Assembly: GCF_022343685.1 (NCBI RefSeq)
Contig: NZ_CP092123.1
Location: 434,001 to 498,000 of the forward strand
Direction: 5' to 3'
Length of the DNA stretch: 64,000 bases
From: Marinobacterium sediminicola
GTDB taxonomy: Bacteria > Pseudomonadota > Gammaproteobacteria > Pseudomonadales > Balneatricaceae
Below are positions 47,902 to 57,851 of the stretch, piece after piece. Position 1 is the first letter of the stretch; each line of letters opens with the position of its first letter. The notes under the pieces were generated by a model. That model was given only the letters and a program-made list of their open reading frames with translations, did not search any database and had not been told where the DNA came from. The position numbers and the translations under genes are program-made.

Positions 47902-49773
47902 ATGCATGCGGAACATGTAGAGATCGCCGACTTTCTCGGGCGGCATCAGCCGTTCAGCGAACTGTCCGAAGAGCAGCTGGCTCAGGTTGCGACTCAGGTA
48001 GAGATCGCCTATTTCAAGGCGGGCAGCCAAATTCTGGAGTTTGGCGAGGAAATTCACGAATGGTACGTGATTCGCAGCGGTGCTGTGGAGATCTATCGTC
48101 GAAATGGTGACCTGTACAACCGACTCAGCGAAGGTGGTTTCTTTGGTGAGTTTGGTCTGTTGCGCAACGGGCGGGTCCGCTTTCCGATCAAGGCACTGGA
48201 AGATACGCTCGTCTATTTGATCCCTGAGGCGGTATTCAACGAACTGTTCGACAATAACGAAGCCTTTGCCGATATCGTCGAAGTCGAGGACCGTACGCGC
48301 CTGCGTCAGGCTGTTGCGCGGCGACGAGAAGACGCCAATGAGTTGATGACGGCGAAAATCGAAACGCTGGTCAAACGTCCGGCAGTGACCTTGTCGATGG
48401 AAGCCACAGCACGAGATGCCGCCATCAGGATGAGCGAGGAAGGCGTGTCTTCGGTGCTAGTGCTGGATGATCGTGTGGCAGAGCCGCAGGTTGTGGGGAT
48501 CATCACGGATCGGGACCTGCGTAATCGCCTGATTACCCCGGGGCTGAGCTTTGATACGCCGGTCACCGAGATCATGACAGCCGAACTCATCGCCGTTGAG
48601 CACAACCAATTCGTCTTCGAGGCGATGCTGCTGATGCTCAGGCACAACGTGCATCATTTGCCGGTAGTCAAACGGCAGCAGCCGCTGGGCGTGGTGGCGA
48701 TCTCCGATATCATCCGCTATGAGTCCCAGAATAGCCTGTTCGTGGTCAGCAGCATCTTCCGTGCGCAGAGCGTTGAGGAGCTTGTCGCCCTGCGCAGTGA
48801 TGTCAGTGCCTGCTTCAGTCGCATGGTAAACGAGGATGCCAACTCTCAAATGATCGGCACTGCCATGTCGGTTATCGGACGCAGCTTCAAGCAGCGTTTG
48901 TTGGAGCTTGCGGAAGAGAAACTGGGGCCGCCACCGGTCCCGTACTGTTTTCTGGCACTGGGCTCCATGGCGCGGGAAGAGCAGTTGATCGTCACCGACC
49001 AGGACAATGCCATGATCCTGGATAACCGTTTTGAGCCTGCTCTGCATGACGGCTATTTCAAGGCATTGGCCGACTTCGTGTGCACGGGGCTGGATGCCTG
49101 CGGGTATACCTTCTGTGCGGGCGGCATCATGGCCACCAACCCCAAATGGCGTCAGCCGCTCAGGGTCTGGGAGCAGTATTTCAGCGACTGGATCGAAAAG
49201 CCCACGCCCGAGTTTCTGCTCAATAGCTCCATTTTTTTCGATCTGGAAGGGGTCTGGGGGGAAACGCGCTGGGCCAACATGCTCAATGACCTGATTCGGC
49301 GCAAGGCGCAGCGCAACCCGCGCTTTCTGGCCTGCATGGCGCGTAATGCGTTGCAACGAACACCACCGTTGGGGTTCTTCAAGGATTTCGTGATGGAAAC
49401 CGATGGTCGTCACAGCAACTCGATCAATATGAAGCGCCGTGGCACGGCGCCGCTGGCTGATCTGGTGCGGGTACACGCACTGGCGATCGGGTCTCGCGAG
49501 TGCAACACCTTCGATCGACTCAAGGAGATTATCGAGGCTGATATCCTGCCTCGAGGACGGGGAGCAGACCTGCGGGATGCACTGGAGTTGATCGCCATGG
49601 TACGAATCCGGCATCAGGCGCTGGACCTGGAGGCAGGCAATGAGCCTGACAACAATATCGAGCCTGAAAACCTGTCCGATTTTGAACGCAAGAACCTGAA
49701 GGATGCGTTTCAAATCCTGTCCAATGCGCAGAAGTTTCTCAAGTACCGCTATCAGCCGGGGCGGAGTAGCTGA
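47902..49773 (+). CDS. Cyclic nucleotide-binding/CBS/DUF294 signalling protein
   Basis: A cytoplasmic protein of 623 residues. Residues ~10-125 form a cNMP-binding-like domain (GSQILEFGEEIHEWYVIRSG). Two CBS domains follow (about 150-285; VVGIITDRDLRNRL, LGVVAISDIIRYE). The DUF294 putative nucleotidyltransferase domain has GSMAREEQLIVTDQDNAMI (about residues 355-375). The C-terminal DUF294_C domain ends near 615. Its stop overlaps the exonuclease start (TGATG). The pair often lies next to sodium-coupled transporters in other bacteria; here it follows a BCCT transporter, so it may regulate uptake. Confidence 0.92.
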   Translation: MHAEHVEIADFLGRHQPFSELSEEQLAQVATQVEIAYFKAGSQILEFGEEIHEWYVIRSGAVEIYRRNGDLYNRLSEGGFFGEFGLLRNGRVRFPIKALEDTLVYLIPEAVFNELFDNNEAFADIVEVEDRTRLRQAVARRREDANELMTAKIETLVKRPAVTLSMEATARDAAIRMSEEGVSSVLVLDDRVAEPQVVGIITDRDLRNRLITPGLSFDTPVTEIMTAELIAVEHNQFVFEAMLLMLRHNVHHLPVVKRQQPLGVVAISDIIRYESQNSLFVVSSIFRAQSVEELVALRSDVSACFSRMVNEDANSQMIGTAMSVIGRSFKQRLLELAEEKLGPPPVPYCFLALGSMAREEQLIVTDQDNAMILDNRFEPALHDGYFKALADFVCTGLDACGYTFCAGGIMATNPKWRQPLRVWEQYFSDWIEKPTPEFLLNSSIFFDLEGVWGETRWANMLNDLIRRKAQRNPRFLACMARNALQRTPPLGFFKDFVMETDGRHSNSINMKRRGTAPLADLVRVHALAIGSRECNTFDRLKEIIEADILPRGRGADLRDALELIAMVRIRHQALDLEAGNEPDNNIEPENLSDFERKNLKDAFQILSNAQKFLKYRYQPGRSS

Positions 49774-50528
49774 TGTTCTACCTTGAACGCAGCAAGCTGC
49801 AGAGTGAGCCTTCCCTTGAGGAGCAGGATACTGCTGTCAGCGACTGGTCGGAGCGTTTCCGTGAACTGGCAATGTCTGCCCGATACCCGGCGCTGAAGAG
49901 TTACTATGCGGCCGGGATGGTGGCTCCCGATACGCCACTGGAGCAGGTGCCGCTGGTGGCGATGGACTTTGAAACCACCAGCCTGGACCCGCGCAATGGC
50001 GGGATCGTCAGTATTGGTCTGGTGCCGATGACCATTCATCGCATTTACTGTTCACAGGCATGTCACTGGGTGCTCAAACCAAGGGCGGTATTGAGCAGTG
50101 AGTCAGTCGTCGTACATGGCATCACTCACTCCGAGATAGAGGCCGCCCCCGATCTGTCCCTGATCCTTGATGAGCTGTTGTTGCAGCTGCAAGGCAAGGT
50201 CGTTGTGGTGCATCATCGGGGTATCGAGAGAGCCTTTCTCAATGCCGCGCTCAAAGCCCGGATCACAGAAGGCATCGAATTTCCGGTGATTGACACCATG
50301 GAACTGGAGGCGCGACTCTGGCGTCGGCGTCCACTGGGGTTCTGGGCGCGTCTGCTGGGGCGTCGGCCGGTTTCGATTCGACTGGCCCAAAGCCGCGAGC
50401 GTTATCATCTGCCATACTATCGCCCCCATCATGCGCTGACCGATGCGATCGCATCGGGTGAGCTACTGCTGGCGCAGGTAGCGGATCGCTTTGATGCCGA
50501 TACGCCGATATCGGCCCTGTGGCGGTAG
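49773..50528 (+). CDS. DEDDh-type 3'-5' exonuclease (epsilon-like)
   Basis: A protein of 251 residues with ExoI (MDFETTSLDP) and ExoIII (HHALTDAIASGELL) motifs of the DnaQ superfamily. In the ExoII motif the usual aspartate is replaced by glutamate: VVVHHRGIERAFLNAA. This variant occurs in exonucleases paired with DUF294 proteins. Its substrate is unknown; cyclic or short oligonucleotides are possible. Translation is coupled to the upstream gene by the TGATG overlap. Confidence 0.9.
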   Translation: MFYLERSKLQSEPSLEEQDTAVSDWSERFRELAMSARYPALKSYYAAGMVAPDTPLEQVPLVAMDFETTSLDPRNGGIVSIGLVPMTIHRIYCSQACHWVLKPRAVLSSESVVVHGITHSEIEAAPDLSLILDELLLQLQGKVVVVHHRGIERAFLNAALKARITEGIEFPVIDTMELEARLWRRRPLGFWARLLGRRPVSIRLAQSRERYHLPYYRPHHALTDAIASGELLLAQVADRFDADTPISALWR

Positions 50529-50625
50529 CCGATTTCGATCAGCAGATTCGGCTTCTGCCCGGAGCAGCGCGGGATTGCCAGCTGCTATACTGCTGTCAGT
50601 CTTCTGGTCATAGAGAGGTTGACGC

Positions 50626-52737
50626 ATGTCAGTCCTGGTTGATCACTTGTTGTCGGTCGTGAGGGCGATGGATCGCAAGGTTGAAGCACTGGCGGCGAAA
50701 CCTTCCCTCAGAGCCATTCGAGATGGCCTCCTGGGCGTGGTACCCTGTCTGATTCTTTCGGCTACGCTGCTGGTCCTGGCTGTTTGCCTGGAAATGCTGG
50801 GTGTCAGTGCAGAGCGGGTGGCCGTGCTGAACCAGTTATATGATCGCATTACTGCAATTACGCCCTACCTGGTGACTGCATCCATAGCCTATATGGTGGC
50901 CATTCAGGCACACCTGCCAAGGTTGCCGGTAATGTTTCTCAACTTGACCTATCTGGCCTGCGTCTCCCAGCTGATGGAACATTACAATGGCGCCGCGCGC
51001 ATCGTCTTTCTGCTCAGTGCGATTCTGATCCCGATTTGGGCTACACGTGCCCTGGCCGTACTGCATGCCAAGCCCTGGTGCCATCTGGCCCGCATAGAAG
51101 GCACCTGTGGCACGGTGCGTGAAACCATGAATTTCATCATTCCGGGTATTCTGGTTGCAGCGCTGGTCTTGCTGACGATGACCGCGCTGATTCTGGTGTT
51201 GCCTGCGCCGGACTGGATCAACTATTACCTGTTCATGGATTACGCGAATGAGCCTTATCAGGTTGGCGTAACCTATAGTTTGCTGAATTCCATCCTCTGG
51301 TTTTTCGGGGTACACGGCTACCACGCGCTATTACCCATGCTGGAGGGGCTGGAGCAGGCCCTGCAGCTGAACTATGCTACTGTGATGGCCGGTGGCTCGG
51401 GTTTGGCCTATTCGATGAACAGTGCCTTCTTGGGGGCGTTCGTATTCATCGGCGGCAGTGGGGCTACCCTTTCGTTGGCACTGGCCATTTTGTGCAGCAC
51501 ACGGGTACCGAATCTTGTGCTATTGGCCATGGCGAGCCTGCCGTTGGCGCTGATGAATGTGAATGAGCTGCTGCTCTTCGGTTTGCCGGTCATCTTCAAT
51601 CCGAGACTGCTGTTGCCTTTTGTGCTGGTGCCGGTGCTGAACGTGCTGGTGGGACAGACGGCGATAGAGTTGGGATGGGTACAGGGGCCTTACATTAATG
51701 TTCCTTTCAACAGTCCCGTGCTCCTGAATGTGTATCTGGCAACCGGTGGAGATCCGGGGGCAGTGGTGTTGCAGCTGGTCAACCTGACACTGGGAATACT
51801 GCTTTATCGACCGTTTGTGAGCGGCCTGGAAACCCGCTTTGTTGAAGGGCAGGCTGTTATCGCGCGTTCGATTGAGACCCTGTTTGCTCGGCATGTTGAA
51901 GAGGCCGAACATGGTGCTCGGGATACCGTGACCGATGGTTTGCGGGAGCGTAAGAGCAAGCTGCAGTTAAGGCAAAAGCTTGATGAATTGGGGGACTACG
52001 AGTTTCTGCTGGAGTACCAGCCACAGGTGGACCCTCACACGGGTGTCATGACAGGTGTTGAGGCTCTGGTACGTGCCGAGAACTCCGCCGGTCAGCTGTT
52101 GCTGCCCTCCCGATTCATGCCCCAGCTGGAACAGGGTGGCATGATGAGGGCGATGGATATCTGGGTCGTTCGGGAAGCCTGCCGGCAAGCCAATGAATGG
52201 GCACGCGCCGGTTATCGGTTCAAGGTCAGTATCAATTTGTCCGCAGAAGGGTTATGTGATGCCCGAGTGGTGGATGACGTCATTGAGCTTCTGAGTACCT
52301 GTCAGGGGCAGGTTGCGCTCGAAATCACAGAGCAAGCCTTGACGGCTGAACCAGCCATCGTGAAACATCATATAGATCGCATTCGCGGTATCGGGGTGCA
52401 GGTCTACATAGACGACTTCGGCACAGGCTACTCGTCACTGGGATACCTGAGCCAATTTTCCGTGGATGCGATCAAGATCGACAGAAGCTTTGTACTGGCG
52501 CTGGACTCTGACAAGGGTGGCAAGGTGTTCAGTGGTATTCTGGGATTTGCCGAAGCACTGGAATTGGATGTGATCATCGAGGGTGTCGAGACGCGGGAGC
52601 AGCTTGCCCATGTGATGGTGGCGAACCGGGCATCCGTACAGGGCTGGCTGTTCAGTCGTTCATTGCGCAGTGAACAAATCCCGGCCTTTGCCGATCACGC
52701 TGCTCGTATGGCAGAAGAAAGCCGCTGTCAGGCATGA
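50626..52737 (+). CDS. PTS EIIC-like membrane domain fused to EAL phosphodiesterase domain
   Basis: A 703-residue protein. The first ~410 residues form a polytopic region like the lactose/cellobiose-type PTS IIC component (the sequence GVHGYHALLPMLEGLEQAL, NELLLFGLPVIFNP and FNSPVLLNVYLATGG is typical). Residues ~458-695 are an EAL domain with complete catalytic set: EALVRAE, SINLS, EITEQ, DDFGTGYSSLGYL, KIDRSF, EGVET and QGWLFSR. An active c-di-GMP phosphodiesterase is therefore likely, controlled by the membrane domain. No PTS EIIA, EIIB or other transporter parts are nearby. Confidence 0.92.
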   Translation: MSVLVDHLLSVVRAMDRKVEALAAKPSLRAIRDGLLGVVPCLILSATLLVLAVCLEMLGVSAERVAVLNQLYDRITAITPYLVTASIAYMVAIQAHLPRLPVMFLNLTYLACVSQLMEHYNGAARIVFLLSAILIPIWATRALAVLHAKPWCHLARIEGTCGTVRETMNFIIPGILVAALVLLTMTALILVLPAPDWINYYLFMDYANEPYQVGVTYSLLNSILWFFGVHGYHALLPMLEGLEQALQLNYATVMAGGSGLAYSMNSAFLGAFVFIGGSGATLSLALAILCSTRVPNLVLLAMASLPLALMNVNELLLFGLPVIFNPRLLLPFVLVPVLNVLVGQTAIELGWVQGPYINVPFNSPVLLNVYLATGGDPGAVVLQLVNLTLGILLYRPFVSGLETRFVEGQAVIARSIETLFARHVEEAEHGARDTVTDGLRERKSKLQLRQKLDELGDYEFLLEYQPQVDPHTGVMTGVEALVRAENSAGQLLLPSRFMPQLEQGGMMRAMDIWVVREACRQANEWARAGYRFKVSINLSAEGLCDARVVDDVIELLSTCQGQVALEITEQALTAEPAIVKHHIDRIRGIGVQVYIDDFGTGYSSLGYLSQFSVDAIKIDRSFVLALDSDKGGKVFSGILGFAEALELDVIIEGVETREQLAHVMVANRASVQGWLFSRSLRSEQIPAFADHAARMAEESRCQA

Positions 52738-52859
52738 CAACTCTCGGCAAAGCCGTTGTTTAAGCCCGTGTGATCGGCGAGAATAACGACCAATCAATGA
52801 TCAACCGCACATACGGGTCGCAAGGCCCTGTCCCTGTCCAGACGAAAAGACACGAATTC

Positions 52860-54437
52860 ATGTCCATTGCCCAGGAAGTTTCCAAACGTCGCACCTTTGC
52901 CATCATTTCTCACCCTGATGCCGGTAAAACCACCATCACTGAAAAGCTGTTGCTGCTGGGTCAGCTGATTCAGGTCGCCGGTACTGTCAAGGGACGTGGC
53001 AGCGATCGCCATGCTACCTCTGACTGGATGAGCATGGAGCAGGAGCGTGGTATCTCCATCACCTCTTCCGTGATGCAGTTCCCCTACAATGACCGAACAG
53101 TCAACCTGTTGGATACTCCCGGGCACGAGGATTTCTCCGAAGATACCTACCGAACCCTGACCGCCGTAGACTCGGCTCTGATGGTCGTCGATGGTGCCAA
53201 AGGGGTCGAGGAGCGAACCATCAAGTTGATGGATGTCTGTCGTCTGCGAGATACGCCGATCTTCTCGTTCGTGAACAAGCTGGACCGGGACATTCGTGAT
53301 CCGATCGAACTGCTGGATGAGATCGAAGAGGTTCTCAAGATTGAGGCAGCGCCGATCAACTGGCCAATAGGCTCCGGCAAGTGGTTCAAGGGCGTGTACA
53401 ACCTCTACACCGATACCATTCACCTGTTCACCCCGGGGCAGGGGCATAAACTGCCCGAAGACAAGCGTATCCAGGGGTTGGACTCCGATGAGGCCCGTGC
53501 TCTGCTGGAAGACGATTATGACGATTTCGTAGACGAGATCGAACTGGTAAAAGGTGCCTGTCACGAATGGGATCAGCAGGCCTACCTGGAAGGCAGGATG
53601 ACACCGGTGTTCTTCGGTACCGCACTGGGTAACTTCGGCGTCAAGGAGATGCTTGATGACTTCGTCGAGTGGGCTCCGGCTCCCCCCGCGCGTCCGACTG
53701 AAACCCGTGAAGTCGAATCCGGTGAAGATGCATTCAGTGGTTTCGTGTTCAAGATTCAGGCGAACATGGATCCCAAACACCGTGACCGTATCGCGTTCAT
53801 GCGTATCTGCTCCGGCCGCTATACCCGAGGCATGAAAATGAAACACGTGCGTATCGGCAAGGATGTGCGTATTGCGGATGCGGTCACTTTCATCGCGGGT
53901 GACCGCGAGAACGTGGAGGAAGCCTGGTCCGGGGATATTATCGGACTGCATAACCACGGCACCATTCAGATTGGCGATACCTTCACGGCTGGTGAAAGCC
54001 TGAAGTTCACAGGCATTCCGCACTTCGCACCGGAGATGTTCCGCCGTGTACGTCCCACTGACCCGCTGAAAATGAAGCAGCTGCAGAAGGGCCTGCAGCA
54101 GTTGTCGGAAGAAGGGGCAGTGCAGTTGTTCCAGCCGCTGAAAAACAATGACCTGATTCTGGGTGCGGTCGGTCAGCTGCAGTTTGACGTGGTGGTGTTC
54201 CGCCTGAAGGATGAGTACAAGGTGGAGTGTCTGTACGAGCCGATCAGTGTCCAGACGGCGCGTTGGGTTGAGTGCGACGACCATAAGATGCTCGACGACT
54301 TCCGCCGCAAGGGCTATGACAACCTTGCTGAAGACGGTGCCGGCCTGCTGACCTATCTCGCACCCACGCGAGTCAACCTGTCATTGACCGAAGAACGCTG
54401 GCCGGATATTCGCTTCCGTGCCACCCGCGAGCACTGA
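52860..54437 (+). CDS. prfC: Peptide chain release factor 3
   Basis: RF3 is a GTPase that removes RF1 and RF2 from ribosomes after peptide release. The GTPase motifs are [29 protein letters not shown] and FVNKLDRD. At 525 residues it is the normal size. I use the ATG at 52860; the frame is open for 30 codons upstream (ATG at 52770) but those residues are not family-like. Confidence 0.96.
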   Translation: MSIAQEVSKRRTFAIISHPDAGKTTITEKLLLLGQLIQVAGTVKGRGSDRHATSDWMSMEQERGISITSSVMQFPYNDRTVNLLDTPGHEDFSEDTYRTLTAVDSALMVVDGAKGVEERTIKLMDVCRLRDTPIFSFVNKLDRDIRDPIELLDEIEEVLKIEAAPINWPIGSGKWFKGVYNLYTDTIHLFTPGQGHKLPEDKRIQGLDSDEARALLEDDYDDFVDEIELVKGACHEWDQQAYLEGRMTPVFFGTALGNFGVKEMLDDFVEWAPAPPARPTETREVESGEDAFSGFVFKIQANMDPKHRDRIAFMRICSGRYTRGMKMKHVRIGKDVRIADAVTFIAGDRENVEEAWSGDIIGLHNHGTIQIGDTFTAGESLKFTGIPHFAPEMFRRVRPTDPLKMKQLQKGLQQLSEEGAVQLFQPLKNNDLILGAVGQLQFDVVVFRLKDEYKVECLYEPISVQTARWVECDDHKMLDDFRRKGYDNLAEDGAGLLTYLAPTRVNLSLTEERWPDIRFRATREH

Positions 54438-54445
54438 TCGCTCAC

Positions 54446-54472
54446 TGGCACAGGCCGTTCAGGTCTGTGCCA
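54446..54472 (+). repeat. Hairpin just before the TatD-like gene
   Basis: TGGCACAGGCC and GGTCTGTGCCA pair with one G-U across a GTTCA loop. It lies eight bases after the prfC stop and ten bases before the ATG at 54483. There is no T run; it may be a weak terminator, processing site or translational brake. Confidence 0.5.
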
Positions 54473-54482
54473 TACTCCTTGC

Positions 54483-55250
54483 ATGCTGATCGATACCCAT
54501 TGTCATCTCGATTTTTCTGATTTTGACGCTGACCGCGAGGCGGTGGTCACGCGCGCGCTGGCCGCAGAGGTAGATCATATTGTTATACCCTCGGTGACTG
54601 TGGATAACCTTCAGCGCGTTATCGATCTCTGTGCCTCTTCGCCCTGTTTCCATCCTGCACTTGGGTTACACCCCTGCTTTCCACATGACACCGATGCCGC
54701 CCTGAATACTCTGGCACAGGCACTGGAAGTGAATAAGGTCGTGGCAATCGGGGAAATAGGACTGGACTTTCGTCCCGGACAGATTGAGGCCGAGGTGCAA
54801 CAGCCACTGTTCGAGCAGCAGCTGCAACTGGCCCGACAATATGACCTGCCGGTGCTGCTGCATGTGGTCAGGGCACACGATCAGGTGCTCAAACTGTTGC
54901 GCCGTTATCAGTTGCCACGGGCGGGGATCGTACATGCCTTCTCCGGCAGCGAGCAGCAGGCCCGGGAATATGCAAAGCTGGGGTTCAAATTGGGAATTGG
55001 CGGGGCCATCAGCTACGAGCGAGCACAGAAGCTGCGCCGTCTGGCAGCTGAATTGCCGCTGGAGTGGCTGGTGCTGGAGACTGATGCGCCGGATATGCCG
55101 CTTGAGTCACACCGGGGAAAGCCCAACGAACCTGCCCGAGTGGCTGGTGTGGCGGCGCTGATTGCTGCACTGCGTGGGCTGTCTATCGAAGAAGTTGCCA
55201 GGAAGACGTCGGTGACAGCGCAGCAGCTGCTGCGCCTGCCGGCTTACTGA
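54483..55250 (+). CDS. TatD family deoxyribonuclease
   Basis: A metal-dependent hydrolase of the TatD/YjjV group, 255 residues. Metal ligands are visible: DTHCHLDF (two His), GEIGLDFRPG (Glu), LLHVVRAHDQ (His), VHAFSGSEQQ (His) and LETDAPDMPLESHRG (Asp). The length and position are nearest to YjjV. It overlaps the lipoprotein gene on the opposite strand by seven bases. Confidence 0.94.
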   Translation: MLIDTHCHLDFSDFDADREAVVTRALAAEVDHIVIPSVTVDNLQRVIDLCASSPCFHPALGLHPCFPHDTDAALNTLAQALEVNKVVAIGEIGLDFRPGQIEAEVQQPLFEQQLQLARQYDLPVLLHVVRAHDQVLKLLRRYQLPRAGIVHAFSGSEQQAREYAKLGFKLGIGGAISYERAQKLRRLAAELPLEWLVLETDAPDMPLESHRGKPNEPARVAGVAALIAALRGLSIEEVARKTSVTAQQLLRLPAY

Positions 55251-55639
55251 TAGATACTGTTGTATGCTTTGTCGACGGTATGCCAGACGGTATCGGTGTG
55301 GCGGTTGATCGGCACGCGGAAGTAACGACCATCAGTACCAGCCGATTCGCTGCTGTAGCTGCCATCCGGCGGGGTGAGAATCATCCGGGCCAGATCCGTT
55401 GGGTAATTGGGTCCCTGGATTTTGCGGCCGTAAATTTCTTCGATCGGCTTCAGCTGGGCGCGAACCGAGACAATAGAGGTAAGGTCCTGGCAGCTTGAAG
55501 TTTCGCCGCGGCAGAAACGGTAGTAGCGGGTATCCAGGGTGTAAAACTGATCGGCGGTGGGATCTTCCTTCAGCGCACCGGACAGGTTGACGCATCCTCC
55601 CAAAGCCAGCACAGAGGCCAGCAGACTCAAGCGCTTCAT
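55244..55639 (-). CDS. Small lipoprotein of unknown function
   Basis: A 131-residue precursor with lipobox LALGGCVNL (Cys16). Mature part about 115 residues, with a possible disulfide between cysteines in RFCRGETSSCQDL. The ATG at 55639 gives the signal peptide; the frame extends 25 codons upstream without signal character. I do not recognise the family. It lies between the TatD gene and fabY on the fabY strand. Confidence 0.75.
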   Translation of the reverse strand: MKRLSLLASVLALGGCVNLSGALKEDPTADQFYTLDTRYYRFCRGETSSCQDLTSIVSVRAQLKPIEEIYGRKIQGPNYPTDLARMILTPPDGSYSSESAGTDGRYFRVPINRHTDTVWHTVDKAYNSIYQ

Positions 55640-55733
55640 GGCAACGTCCTGTTTCAATCTATGGATTGCGAGCGAGTGTAGCAGAAAATCGGCTCCTGCT
55701 GCCGGGTGCGACAACGGGAGCCGAGCCTAAGGT

Positions 55734-57644
55734 TCAGCACAGATCCTTGTAGGGGTTGTCGACCTTCAGCGAGATTGCATTCGCATACCCCGGCAAACGG
55801 ATCTCGTCAGCCGTGATGTGCAGGTCCTCACCGGTCAACACATGGTAGTCATAGTGGTAGATCGGACGGGCTTCGCCGTTGATCGCTGCCTGGTTATAGG
55901 TTTCTGCCTGCTCACGTACCTGTTCGCGGCGCTCACGCCAGGCACTCATGGCATGTTCGCCATGGCGTTTGGTCAGCATCTGCTCGACTACATGAGGAGC
56001 CAGAATGGCAGCACTGGCGTTGTTGCCGCCAAAGCCCTTGGCGTTGATCAATACAGAATCCATCCCCTGCGGGCCTACGTTCAGGTGCTCCAGCGGCAGG
56101 TTGAGGTTGGAGTCATGCACATCGTCGGCAATCTCAGGAGTGGTGGTCAGTCCCGGGATGATGCCGTATTTCCAGACGCCCAGAGACGCAAACAGCTGAT
56201 CGCCACCTGCGGTGCCCTGAGAGTGCCCCAGATACGCCTTTACTGCGCTGACAGGCCAGGCCGGGATATTGAATGCCTTGGCGGTTTCGTTGATGACATG
56301 GGATTCAGTGACACGGTTCTGAGGCGTACTGGTGCCGTGAGCCTGAACGAAGCTGCGCTGGCGCAGGGACTCCTCGCCCAGCAGTTCGGCGATCAGTGAA
56401 GCAGCCTTGCCCAGGGTCATGTAGTTGCCGATGCCGGGGGCCGAGATCGACTTCTTGTGACCGTCAGCGTGAACAAAGACGTCGGCGACGGCACCATGAA
56501 TATCGGCACCCAGCTCCAGTGCCAGATCATCGCTCATCAGGACCAGGAACTGGCTGGATTCACCCATGGTAAAACCACAGTTGTTACCGAAAGGACGGCA
56601 GGCCTGACGGTAGTGTTCTTCTGCCAGTTCCGCCAGATTATCCAGCGCGGCCAGTTGTTTGTCTTCGGCCAGCGCCCCCATGGCGCGGAAACCTTCGATG
56701 ATCTCCGGCGTCACCGGCGCATCGCTTCCCCCCACCAGCACCAGTTTGCATCTGCCGCCGCGAATGGCTTCCACGCCACTCTTGAGGTTGTACAGGAAGG
56801 TGGCACAGGCACCCAAGGCGCCTCCAGTGGTACCGACATTACCCAGCAGGTAGGCATTGATGAAGTCTGCCGGCATCTGGGCATAGCCCAGTGGCATCTG
56901 CTTGGATGTGGTGCGCTTGCCCAGGGCCGGGAACTTGGTCAAACCGCCAAAGCCCAGATCATCCAGCTGGCCGATGGAGTTGCTGGCGAATACGGCAATC
57001 TGGTCCGGGGCCAGGCGGTTGAGAATACTGTCGTAATCGATGCCGACAGAGCGGAGGGCATCTGATGCAGCGTAAACAGCCATCTGCAGGCCACGGGGGT
57101 GGTTACGTGACTGATACAGCTTGCCCGGCTCGAAGCCGGTGGGCAGCATGCCCGCGCTTTGAACCAGCGAAGTCTTGCTGTCAGGGAAGATCAGCTCGCA
57201 GCTGCCTTCAATGGTAATCTCGGTTTGGCCACCGCCGATATCGTTGAGGGTCCAGTTATCCGGAATCACCTGAGGCAGGTGGCGGTTGCGCAGACGGAAG
57301 CGCAGTGGCTCATCACCACTCTTGGCGGTTGCCGGTCGGTTGAACATCACTGCATTGACATCAAACCAGTCCGGATGGATGCGGCGGATCAGGGTGCTGT
57401 TGCGGACCTGCTGTTCCACCGCTTCGGCGAGGGCATTGCGGTCCGGCAGCATCTGCTCGCCCAGTCGATATTGCCCGTCTTCATAACGTGCCAGACCTGT
57501 CAGAGTAGCAAGATCGGTCAGGGTTTCCTGTCGACTGCGCGTATCCAGCTGATCGAGAATCAGACGGCGATAGCCGTGATGAAAAGAGGAACGACCAGCG
57601 GGGCTGATACCACCAAAACCGACAATGACAGGCAGTTGAGACAA
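55734..57644 (-). CDS. fabY: Beta-ketoacyl-ACP synthase FabY
   Basis: FabY starts fatty acid synthesis in pseudomonads by condensing acetyl-CoA with malonyl-ACP, replacing FabH. The 636-residue protein is longer than FabB/FabF and has an N-terminal extension of about 180 residues, as in P. aeruginosa FabY. The catalytic triad is Cys280 in GACATFL, His in AHGTSTPQNR and His in LGHSQGTAGG. The start is TTG (57644) with GAGGAG six bases upstream. It stands alone, with no other fab genes nearby. Confidence 0.94.
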   Translation of the reverse strand: MSQLPVIVGFGGISPAGRSSFHHGYRRLILDQLDTRSRQETLTDLATLTGLARYEDGQYRLGEQMLPDRNALAEAVEQQVRNSTLIRRIHPDWFDVNAVMFNRPATAKSGDEPLRFRLRNRHLPQVIPDNWTLNDIGGGQTEITIEGSCELIFPDSKTSLVQSAGMLPTGFEPGKLYQSRNHPRGLQMAVYAASDALRSVGIDYDSILNRLAPDQIAVFASNSIGQLDDLGFGGLTKFPALGKRTTSKQMPLGYAQMPADFINAYLLGNVGTTGGALGACATFLYNLKSGVEAIRGGRCKLVLVGGSDAPVTPEIIEGFRAMGALAEDKQLAALDNLAELAEEHYRQACRPFGNNCGFTMGESSQFLVLMSDDLALELGADIHGAVADVFVHADGHKKSISAPGIGNYMTLGKAASLIAELLGEESLRQRSFVQAHGTSTPQNRVTESHVINETAKAFNIPAWPVSAVKAYLGHSQGTAGGDQLFASLGVWKYGIIPGLTTTPEIADDVHDSNLNLPLEHLNVGPQGMDSVLINAKGFGGNNASAAILAPHVVEQMLTKRHGEHAMSAWRERREQVREQAETYNQAAINGEARPIYHYDYHVLTGEDLHITADEIRLPGYANAISLKVDNPYKDLC

Positions 57645-57851
57645 GAGAAACTCCTCGGGATGGTGACGCGGGTGACAGAAAAAGATAACAGTGCATTTTA
57701 TCGCCTGAGTGCAAGACTGGCCAGCGCTGTGGACGGTTTTAATAGGCGGGGGTGGAACTGTTTTTCATATAGTATTCAGCTATTCTGGTCTATATAGATC
57801 TCGTTTGCCGGTGCCTGAACAGGGGCCGGATGTCTGAATTCAGGAGGAATC

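Noticed and set aside
48457-49713. 418-codon open frame antisense to the DUF294 gene
   Set aside because: A shadow of codon bias in the real gene; no coding features of its own.
52794-54284. 496-codon open frame antisense to prfC
   Set aside because: Mirror of a GC-rich gene; composition is His/Gln-rich without family motifs, while prfC on the plus strand has all GTPase motifs.
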